Source of the DNA: Kribbella albertanoniae | Lineage (GTDB): Bacteria > Actinomycetota > Actinomycetes > Propionibacteriales > Kribbellaceae | Reading direction: 5' to 3' | NCBI RefSeq assembly: GCF_004348455.1 | Contig: NZ_SMKA01000006.1 | Coordinates: 40,823-104,822 of the forward strand | Length of the DNA: 64,000 bases | In this document: piece by piece, positions 51,299 to 61,600 of the stretch | How positions within the stretch are numbered: position 1 is the first letter of the stretch | Layout: every line of letters starts with the position of its first letter | Position numbers and translations under genes: made by a program | The notes under the pieces: model-generated | What the model saw: the letters and a program-made list of their open reading frames with translations, nothing else | The model's database searches: none | What the model was told of the DNA's origin: nothing

Positions 51299-52342
51299 AT
51301 GAAGGTGGGGCGTCGAGCGTTCCTGGGGACAGCATCAGGTGCCGGACTAGCAGTGCTGATGCCGCAGATTGCGGTGGCACAACCTGCAGGAGATGCGGTC
51401 CTGCGGGCGCGCCTGACCGGGTTGGGAACTCGTGCGGCGCTGCGGTGGGGCGTGGTCGGGTCCGAGCTGGGGATCCCGTACGCCGTCGACCGTCGGGAGG
51501 TGCGGTTCCTGTTCGGCGATACATTCGGGACACCGTGGCCGCAGACGGGTCGCGAGTCCACACCGGCAGTCATGCTGAGTTCGCATGCCCAGCCCGGCGA
51601 CATCATGTTCGACAGCGGCCGCTCGGCGGGCAGCATCGCGAGTGGACGCGCCGGTCTCGGCGTCGACGGGATCTGGGAGGAGACCGTTCTGCCGACCGAC
51701 GGGATCTGTCTCCCGGACGGACGCCACGTGATCTCGTACGTGAGCGTCTCAAGGCGGGAAGGCGCGTCGTACCGAACAAGCTACGCAGGCTTGGCGTTGT
51801 CGAACCACGGCACCGACTTCCGTAGAACCAGCACCAAGTGGTGGAACAACCCGACCCAGGACGACCCGTTCCAGCTGTCCACCATGCAACGCGACGACGA
51901 CTGGGTCTACGTGTTCTCGGTGCCTTCTGGGCGGAGCACCGGCGCGATGATGCTGCGCCGAGTTCGGTGCGACCGAATCCTGGACCCAGCGATGTACGAG
52001 GGCTGGAACGCCCACGACGGCACCTGGGGCAGGCCGTGCACCCCAATCCTCCGCGGTGCCTTCGGCGAGCCGTCAGTACGCCGCCTGATCGGCGGCTGCT
52101 GGGTCATGTCGTACCTGAACTCCACGAGGAACCACATCGTGACCAGGACGGCCACCCACCCAACGGGCCCGTGGTCGCACGAGAAGGTCCAACTCACACC
52201 AGCCCAGGAGCCCGGCCTGTACGGCGGCTTCATCCATCCGTGGTCGACGCCCGACAGCCTTCATCTCATCGTGTCGGCCCGGCACTCGGTTGCCGGTGTG
52301 TCAACGGCGTACCGCGTGAGTCAGTACATCGGCTCGGCCTGA
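51299..52342 (+). CDS. Tat-exported DUF4185 protein
   Basis: The 347-residue paralogue of the protein at 44443-45540 has N-terminus MKVGRRAFLGTASGAGLAVLMPQIAVA, a twin-arginine signal with RRAFL. Mature segments GIPYAVDRREVRFLFGDTF, DDWVYVFSVPSGRSTGAMMLRRVRCDRI, EPSVRRLIGGCWVMSYLN and QEPGLYGGFIHPWS match the paralogue and the DUF4185 propeller. A tatA-like gene starts 16 bases after its stop, so this Tat substrate and a Tat pore component are probably expressed together. The substrate or ligand of the domain is unknown. Confidence 0.85.
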   Translation: MKVGRRAFLGTASGAGLAVLMPQIAVAQPAGDAVLRARLTGLGTRAALRWGVVGSELGIPYAVDRREVRFLFGDTFGTPWPQTGRESTPAVMLSSHAQPGDIMFDSGRSAGSIASGRAGLGVDGIWEETVLPTDGICLPDGRHVISYVSVSRREGASYRTSYAGLALSNHGTDFRRTSTKWWNNPTQDDPFQLSTMQRDDDWVYVFSVPSGRSTGAMMLRRVRCDRILDPAMYEGWNAHDGTWGRPCTPILRGAFGEPSVRRLIGGCWVMSYLNSTRNHIVTRTATHPTGPWSHEKVQLTPAQEPGLYGGFIHPWSTPDSLHLIVSARHSVAGVSTAYRVSQYIGSA

Positions 52343-52358
52343 TCCCAAGGAGTACCTC

Positions 52359-52616
52359 ATGATCCCGAACCTCGGCATGCCTCAGGGCGGCGAGTGGCTG
52401 GTCATCCTCGCCATCGTCATCCTCCTCTTCGGCTCGGCCAAGCTCCCCGGCCTGGTTCGCCAGCTCGCCCGATCCAAAAAGATCTGGGAGGAGGAAGTTG
52501 TCACCAAAGGTCAGGAAGTACGTGAACTGGCCGCCGAAGTGACTGACACGTTCGATCTGCAGAAGCCGGCGACCGCGCCGGCGGCTCAAGCGGCGCCGCC
52601 GAAAACCCACATCTAG
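52359..52616 (+). CDS. tatA: TatA/E-like twin-arginine translocase subunit
   Basis: The 85-residue protein has the TatA plan: a short N-terminus, one membrane helix (GEWLVILAIVILLFGSAKLPGL), an amphipathic helix (VRQLARSKKIWEEEV) and a charged tail with AP repeats. The FG hinge of TatA is kept in LLFGSAKLP. AAGGAG lies 6 bases before the ATG. It follows a Tat-exported DUF4185 gene and precedes the giant RHS gene. Actinomycetes usually carry a main tatA with tatC elsewhere, so this is probably an extra copy dedicated to local substrates. A broken second copy lies at 39907-39957. Confidence 0.8.
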   Translation: MIPNLGMPQGGEWLVILAIVILLFGSAKLPGLVRQLARSKKIWEEEVVTKGQEVRELAAEVTDTFDLQKPATAPAAQAAPPKTHI

Positions 52617-52694
52617 TTCGAACTGCACCCGAAGCCTGATGCGGCGAAATGGTGCGCTGACCCATCTGAAAGATTCGAAGCGGAGCTGATCTGC

Positions 52695-55600
52695 ATGGTC
52701 GCGATTTTTGCCGGGAACGGTCTCGGCTTGTTCAATGCGTCCCCGAAGGTGCTGGGACCGGCCGGTGTGCACGGACTTGGGGCGTTGGGGCAAGCCGGCG
52801 GTACGGCGTTCGTGAACGCTGCGAACGGGAACCTGGTGCTGAAGGGTTTCGACGAACGTCTTTCCGGCAGAGGGACGGATCTGCGGCATCTGCGGACGTA
52901 CAACTCGCGGGGTGGGTTGGACGACGGTGATCAGGACGGCTGGCGCTGGGACGGCGAGCGCCGCGTGGCGCTGTCGGGGGAGAACAGCAAGCCGGGGAGT
53001 ACGGTCACCCGCACCGACGCCGACGGCCATCTGACTGTCTATGCGTGGAACGACCCTCGGTACACCAGTCCGGAGGGCTCGGGCGCCCATGACAGCATCC
53101 AGTTCGACTCCGGCCCGAAGCAGTGGGTCTGGACCGACGGGTCGACGCGGCTGGTCGAGAAGTATGCCGACAGCGGCCGGCTGCTCAGCCAGCAAGATGC
53201 CAGCGGCAACATCATCACCTATGCCTACGACGCCTCGGGCCGTCTGGCCGAGGTCATCGATGCCTCCAGCAACCAGCGTCTCCTGCTGACTTATGCCTCC
53301 TTCGGCACCAACACCCGCCTCCAGAAGGCCGAAACTCGAGCCTTGGGCGTCGACACCACGGGTCAGCCGACGGGCACGCTCGATGCTGCGGTCAAGCAGG
53401 TCGAGTATGGGTATGACTCGGCTGGGCGTCTGACGTCGGTCCAGGCCGACCTCACTCCGTCGACCATCGGTGATCAGGCGACGTACGCGACGACGTACAC
53501 CTATGACGGGACAAGCTCCAGAATCACTAGTGTTTCCCACAGTGACGGGACCCGTGCGAACTTCGACTACGAGAACGAGAGGATCAAGCGGGTCACCGAC
53601 GCGAGCGGTGTCCAGGTGTTCACGTATGTCCAGCTGGCCGGTGGGGTTGTCGAGGCCAACGTCACCGTTGATGTCGGCGACGGCAGCCCGAAGCTGTGGA
53701 CGTATGTCAGTGACGCCAAGGGCCAGCTGGTGGAGATCAAGACACCTCCGCCGGCCGCCGGTGCTGCACGGCTGTCGACGCGGTTCAGCTACGACAACGA
53801 CGGCAACGTCAAACAGATCATCGATGCACGTTCCAACACGATCGACTACGAGTACGACGGTGCGGGCAACCGCAGACTCGAACGCGACACCCGCGGCAAC
53901 ACCGTGGTTCGCACATTCGACGTACGAAACCAGGTAATCACCGAGACCCGACACGGTGTGCCCGATCCGGACGGCCCCGGTCCGCAGTTGCCGGGTGCAC
54001 CGGTGACGAATCGCTTTGCCTACGACCCGCAGGCCCGCCTTCGGTTCGCGGTAAGCGCTGAGGGCGTTGTCGTCGAGAACCGGTACGCCACAGCCGGCAA
54101 CGGCAAGGGTCTGCTCAGCCAGACCGTGCGGTACGCCGGGGCCCGCTTCAACGTCGGCCCGCTGACACCACAGCAGGCGCTGACCGAGGGCGAGCTGGCG
54201 ACGTGGGCCGGCCAGCAGGACAAGACCCAGGTCGAACTGACCGAGTACACCTATGACCTGCGCGGCGATCTCAGCAAGGTGACCGCCTTCGCGACGACGA
54301 ATGCTACAGGCGCCGGCGTACTCGATGCGGCGGCCGAGGTCACCGAGTTCGTCTACGACGCGCATGGCGACCTCTTGGGATCCGTCGCGCGCCGCGCTGC
54401 CGGACGCGTCCGCCGGGCCACCAAGTCCACCTTCGTTCGCGACGGGCTCGGCCGGGTCATCACGTTCGTCGGCGCAGCCGGCACCGTCTCGACGTCGTAC
54501 GACGATGCCGCCAACAAGGTGACGGTGACAACGGCATCAGGCCTGGCGGAGAGCAGCTCCTTCGACGATCGCGGCCGACTGGTCGGCGTGACCCGCAGCG
54601 GCGACGGAACCAACCGTACGACCAGGAGCGTGTACGACGCGGCCGGGCGGCTCCGCATGGTTGAGGACGCGCTGGGTGGGCGGCGATTCCTCTTCTACGA
54701 TGCGGCCGACCGGATCCGCTTCACTGTGGATGCGACGGGCGCGGTCGTCGGTCTGGAGTACAACGCCAATGGTCAGGAGATTGCCCGGACCAGTTATCGC
54801 AAGCTCGCGGACACGAGTGGCTGGTACAACGCGGGCACTGTTACCAAGGATGCGCTGACTGTTGGGGGCGCGGGTTCAGATGTCGTGGTTGACGCCCTCA
54901 GGGACCGGGTGGTCCGTAACGACTACGACGACACCAATCGCCTCGCGACGTCGACCGATGCGATCGGGACAGCGTCGACGACGGCCTACGACGGCAGGTC
55001 ACTCGTCAGGCAGCACCAGATCGGCAATCGCGTCTCGCGGTTCTTCTACGATCGCGATGATCGCCAGGTCGGTGTCGTGGATCCGTTGGGGTTCCTGACC
55101 GAGTTCAGGTACGACGCCGCCGGTCGACCGGCGGAGACGATCCGCTACCTCCATCGGATCGCGACTCTCGCGAATGCGTCCCAGCCGGTGTGGATCGGGA
55201 TCACGAACCAGATCGCGTTCGCCGGGAAGCAGTTCGAGTACCGGATGCCGGCGTACGATCCGGATGGCGACGAACTGGTGTACAGCTTCGTCGGTACGCC
55301 GCCGTCCTGGCTGACTCTCGACACGACGTCGGGCATCGCGATTCTCCGCGGGAAGCCGCCGGTCGCGATCACGTCGTACGACGTGACGGTGAAGGCCGAC
55401 GACCAGCGGGCCAAGTCCGCCACTGCGTCACTCACGATCACGGTCGGCAACACCCCGCCGACGTGGACCGCGCTGCCCGACAGTACGGCGCCGAAGGGCA
55501 ATCCGGAGTACCGCATCGTCCTGCCGCCGGCTACCGATGTCGAATCGGCCGCTGCGCAACTGTCCTACTCGATGGTGTCGCCGCTGCCGGCCGGGTTGTC

Positions 55601-58600
55601 GTTCACGGCGACGGAGCGCAGAATCAGCGGCACTCCCACGACGCCCGGCGTCTACACGCTGACCGCCCGCGTGACCGATCATCACGGTCTGTCTACCGAC
55701 CGATCGTTCACAATCACAGTGACCCACAACGGACCGACCTGGGCAGGGATCCCGAACCAGACGACGTTCCGGTTTCAGAGCTACAGCTTTCCAGTGCCCC
55801 CGGCAACGGAACCGGACGGTCGGCCACTCGTCTACAGCGTCGTGGCGAAGCCGGCCTGGCTGACGTTCAACCCGGTGACGCGTGAACTGAAGGGCACGGC
55901 GGGCGACACGAAGCTCGAGACGGTCGTACTGCGCGCCGAGGATCCGGAGGGCCGGGCCGCGAACCTGCAGTTCAGTATCGATGTGCGGAAGTCGCCGGTC
56001 GAGTTCAACGGCGACACCAACCGCCCACCGACACCCACGAAGACAGCGAACCTGGCTGCGGCACCCGGCGACGACACACTCGCGGATTGGCGGCCGGCCG
56101 ATACCGCGGCCTTGCGTAGTTACCTGTACTACGACGGTCAGGGCCGTGTGGTCGGTGCGGTTGACGAGCAGGGCTTCCTGACCGAGTCGGCGTACAACGC
56201 CGAGACGAACATTCGCCAGGAGATCCGCTATCGCACGCCCGTTGCGGTGCTGTCGACCGACACTCTGGCCACCTTGAAGGCCAAAGCCGGGACCGCGAAG
56301 CTGATCTCGACCGTCGAGTTCGACGATCTCGGCCGGATCAGTCGCACAGTGGCCCCAGACGGCACGGTCACGCGACCTGAGTACGACGGCGCGGGCAGGC
56401 TGGTTCGCGAGGTGCGCGCCGACGGGTCCGATGAGTCGCGGGCAGGGCGGATCCGGCTCAACGCGTTCGGTGAGGAGACCGGCGTACTGCGTGGCGAGGG
56501 CGACGCGACCTTACCGGCGAATCCGACCAAGGCTGCCATCGATGCTGCGGTTCTGGCCCGCGGTGCGCGGATGGACTACGACAGCCTGGGCCGCCGGACA
56601 AAGGCCCTCGGGCCGACCCACCGGACGACGCTGTCGTTCTACGACGCCGAGAACCGGCTGACCCACACAATCAACGGGGCGTTGGAGGTCGCTGAGACGA
56701 CGTACGACGCGAACGGCCAGATGGCCTCAGTTCGTCGCTACGCGAACCCGATGCTTGTGGAGAACATGCTCGACCTGTCCGGCGGCCCGGCGACTCAGTT
56801 GGCCGGCAAGCTTCCGGCCACTGATACGAGGGATCAGCTCACCACCTACGAGTACGACCGCCGTGGTCTGTTGGTCAAGCAGACCGATGCGGAGGGGTTC
56901 ATCACCCACCGGACGTACACCCAGTTCGGGCAGTTGGAGACCGAGACCCGTGAGATCAGCAAAGTCGCTGGTGTCACACGCTCGGTGACGAACCGTTTCG
57001 ACTACGACCTGCGCGGTGGTCTGCGCTCGCAGACGGCCGATGCCGGCGGGATCAACCTCAGCCAGGGAACGTCGTACGACGGCCAGGGTCGGCCCATCCG
57101 CTCGGTCGACGGCGCGGGGAAGATCACGACGGCGGCGTACGGCGACGGCGGACGATCGATGAGCGTCACCGATCCGCTGGGACGTACGACGCGTTCGGAG
57201 TTCGACCTGCTGGGCCGGGTTGCGCGCCAGGTCGATGCGTCGGAGGCGGAGACGACGTACACGTACGACGATGCCACCCGGACGGCGACCGTGACGTCAC
57301 CGGAGGAAATTCAGGTCTCGACCCGGAAGACCCGGCATGGTGAGGTCGCCGAGGTGACCGATGGATCCGGCGGCAAGACCAAGTACGAGTACAACCAGGA
57401 CGGACAGCTGTTGAAGGTGTTCGACGAGACCAACATCTTGGTCCGGGAGAACACCTACGATCCCAGCGGCCGGCTCGAGACGACGACCGACGGACGCGGG
57501 ATGGTGGTCCGGTTCGGCTACGACGACGCCGATCGGGTCAGGGAACGGAAGGTGGTCTCGGACAACAACCTGACCACGGAACACCAGTTCAACAGCCTTG
57601 GGCAGACTGTCACCGTCGTCGAAGGCAAGGGGACGATCGCCCAACTGGTGACCAGCTATACCTACGATCGGATGGGCCGTCTCAAGCAGGTTGTGGTCGA
57701 CCCGGACGGCCTGAGGTTGCTGACGCGCTACGACTACAACGGGCTCGGCGAAGCGGTCACGATCCAGCGTGGCACGCTGGAAACCCCGAACCAGCAGGTG
57801 ACGAAGTTCGAGTTCGACAACCTGGGTCGCAAGACGAAGCAGATCGAGGCACCGAGTGCCGTCCTGGGTCCGGGGCCCGCCAGTGCCCGCGACCTGACAA
57901 CGGAGTACCGCTACGACGGCGCCGGCCGCATCAGCCGAACAATCGATGCTGATGGCAACAGCAGCTGGACCGTGTACGACGCGGCCGGTCAGATCACGCA
58001 TCTGATCAACGCCGAGGGCGAGGTGACGCATCACCGCTACGACGTGAACGGGCGCCTGCTCGAGGCTCGCCGCTACGTCAATAGGCTCCCGGCAGCGACG
58101 CTGGCCGGCTTCGGTGATATCGCCGGCGCTGTCCTGCCTGCGTCGGATGTGAACGACCAGCGCAGCATCCTGTCGTACGACAAGGACGGCCGGCTGCGAT
58201 TCACCGTGACTGCGGTCCGGGACGACAAGTGGGCGATCAGCGAGAACCGGTACGACCCCAACGGCAATGTCATCGAGACCCGGCGCTACGACAAGTTCCT
58301 GCTCGAGGCGCGAGTGACTGCCCTGGACACCGCTGCGTCACCGGGGCTTTCGGTGGCTGAGATCAACGCTGAGCTGACGGCGCTCGGGTACGGCGGTGAC
58401 GAAACGCTGACCAAGATTCAGCGGACCAGGTTCGCGTATCACGCGAACAACCGGATGCGGTTCACCGTTGATGCGCAGGGGGCGGTCAGCGAGAACGTCT
58501 ACGATCCGATGGGCGCATTGGTGGCGACCGTGCGTTATGCGGTGAAGCCGGTGCTGACGGCGTACACCCAGAACGCGATCAGCGCCGCGGTGGATCGGAA

Positions 58601-61600
58601 GAACCGGAACAACCGAGTGACTCGGTTCTCCTACGACTCCCAGGGGCGACTGCGATACACGCTGCGAGTCTCCGCGAACGACGCTGAGGGCGACGCCACT
58701 CAGCATGTTGTCGCTGAGCAGACCTATGACCCAGTCGGTCGGCCCGGCCAAACCATTCAGTACACGACCCGAGTCGGCGTACTGGCCAACTATCAGGTCG
58801 CTACCATCGCAGCCGCGGTGGTGACCAGCTCCGAGGACCGGCGACAGGTCTCCGTGTACGACGTCGCGGGCCGGCCGATCTACACCGTCCGCGTCCTCGC
58901 AGCCGGTGCCCAGGGCAAGCATGTGGTGTCCAAGACCGACTACGACGCGCTCGGGCGCGTCACCCAGACGACGGCGTACGCGCTCGAGATAGGGTTGGCG
59001 AACTTCGCCAAGGCAACTCTCGACGCCGCGACCAACACAAACAAGACCGCCAAGGACCGCACGACCACGTTCGTGTACGACGTCCTGGGCCGGCAGCGGT
59101 TCGTAGTCGCCCCCGATGGAGCGCTCAGCGAGACGATCTACGACGCGATGAGCCGTCCGAAAGAACGACGTCGCTATCACCTCCTGGTCGATGCGGCGAC
59201 GCCCCGCACCGAGGCCGCCCTGGTCCAGCGCCGGGGGAGCCGTGCGCTCGGTGACGGAACGACCCGAGGTGAGCGATTCGGCTACGACAAGGCTGGGCGT
59301 CTGCGTACCACCACGGATGCCAAGGGCACCGCCGAAGTCAGCGTGTACAACGGGGTAGGGGACCGGACCAGCCATACCGACCGGAACGCGGCTGTTTGTA
59401 CCTACGTGTACGACAGGCTCGGCCGGGTCCGCCGAAAGATCAATCCGGCGATCGAGGTCCAGTTGACCGGTCAGAGCGTGCAAACGCTGGCGTTGGAGGA
59501 CGTGACGTCGTACGACGCACTCGGCAATCTCGACAGCACCACTGAGAGGGCCAACACGGTCGACTCCAGGACGACCGACTTCGATTTCGACAACGTGGGC
59601 CGGCTGACCACCACATCGTTGCCTGGCTTCTTCGCCGACCCGACGGCCGCCGGTGCGGATCCGGCCCTGGTCGGCCGCGTGTACAAGGACAACGCGCCAG
59701 GTCGCTTCCGTCGTACTGTCACGCTGACCTACGACGTGTTCGGCGGTATCGTGCGCACCCAGACCAAGACTGGTCTGACCACGACCCAGTCGGAGTACAA
59801 GACCTACGACCTGCTCGGGCGCGTGGTACACGACATCGATGCGCTCAACAACGTCACATCACTCAGCTATACGGTCTTCGATGAGCAGGAGAGCATTACC
59901 CGGCACAGCATCAGCGTTACCGGCACGCCGGCCAACGGGAGCCACTGGACCGCCGCAGAAATCGCCCCGAAGCTCACCGCCGACGCCGACTCGCGAACCG
60001 TCACGACGATGTATGACAACGCGGGTCGCAAGAGCGAGGTCAAGGAACCGTCGACAGGCTACTTCCACGGCGACCGTGCAGAGCGGAAGAACGCTACGTC
60101 GGTGACTTTGACGACCGACCAGGCGACGATCGGATACGCCTACAACGCCTTCGGCCAGGTACGGCGCGAGTCCCGCAAGCTCGACACGACGAGGTGGCAG
60201 GACACCTGGCGGTACTACGACACCGTGGGCCGCGAAACCCGCACCGTCGACGCCCTCGGTCAGCACGCAACCAAGGCGTACGACCCGTTCGGGAATCTGA
60301 CTCGCATCGTCGAGTTCGAAGCGCCAGGCCTCCAAGGCGGCGACGGCCTCAACGAGCCAGGTGTGAACGACGGGGACCGCGACCGAATCATCGAGTTCAA
60401 GTACGACGTCCTCGACCGGCGCACTGAGATCCGCCGCCTGGGCGCCCACTACACGCAACTGGACGGCGACAAGTACGTCGACGTCGAGAACCCCCGTGAC
60501 CTGGCAACGGCAATGCAGACATTCACCTACGAGCCGACGGGCAAGGTTCAGACTCAGAAGGACGGCTTGGGGAACATCACCCAGCTGTTCTACAACGCCC
60601 TCGGTCAGCTCACGCGGACCGTCGAACCGGCCCGCGTCTACGCGGCGCAGAATACGATCGACCCGTTCCGCAACGCCTCCGCGGGCGGCGTCGCAACAGT
60701 CTTGCTGACCCCGGACGCGTTCGGTAACGTCGCCAAGCAGTCGCGGATCGCCAGCACCATCGGAGAGACGCTGGTCACTCAGCACTCCTACGACGCGGCC
60801 GGAAACTTCATCAGCACGACGGATGCCAAGGGCAACGTCAGCCGACGGCAAGTGGACTACGCCGGCCGTGTCGCCAAGGAGATTCAGCCGATCAGCGTCG
60901 CGCAGGGTGGCGATTTCACCTACTCCCACGATCTGGAGCGGCGCTACTTCTATGACGTAACAGGCCGCCAAACCCACACGCTGGACGTCTTTGGTGATGG
61001 TCCTGTGCGGCAGCAGGCCGGTGTGCAGTCCCTGTTCAACGCTTTCGGTGAGGTGACCGAGGAACGCAGGGTCTGGGGCCTGGCGTCGACCCCGCTGTCG
61101 GCGCTGTCCAAGGCGAAGACTGCTGTCCACAAGTACGACAAAGCCGGTCATGTCATCGAGACGACGGACGGAGACGGCAGGAACTCCTTCGACTACAACA
61201 TTGCCGGTCAGGTGACCAGACACGAACAGCGTGGTCAGCACCCCAACACCCCGAAGGAGCAGTTCCGCGTCACCGAGACCGGCTACGACGAACTCGGCCG
61301 TCCTCAGATCCAGCGCCTGCCGGCCTTCACGGCACTGGTGAGCGGTGCGGCCACCCTGGTCACGCCGCTGGTCACTCAAGATCACGATCGCTGGGGGAAC
61401 ATCACCGTACGAGAAGAAGGCAGATTCGTTCGCAACGACACGGGCGTCGTGCTCGGCCAGGCATCGACCACACGCTATGAGTACAACGCGGACAGTCAGC
61501 TCACTGCCGAACGGTTGCCGCGAGCCATGGTTGCGAATGGCTTGTCCGAGAGCCAGGTCGATGTCCGCCACGAACTCCGCTACGACATCGTCGGCCGCGT

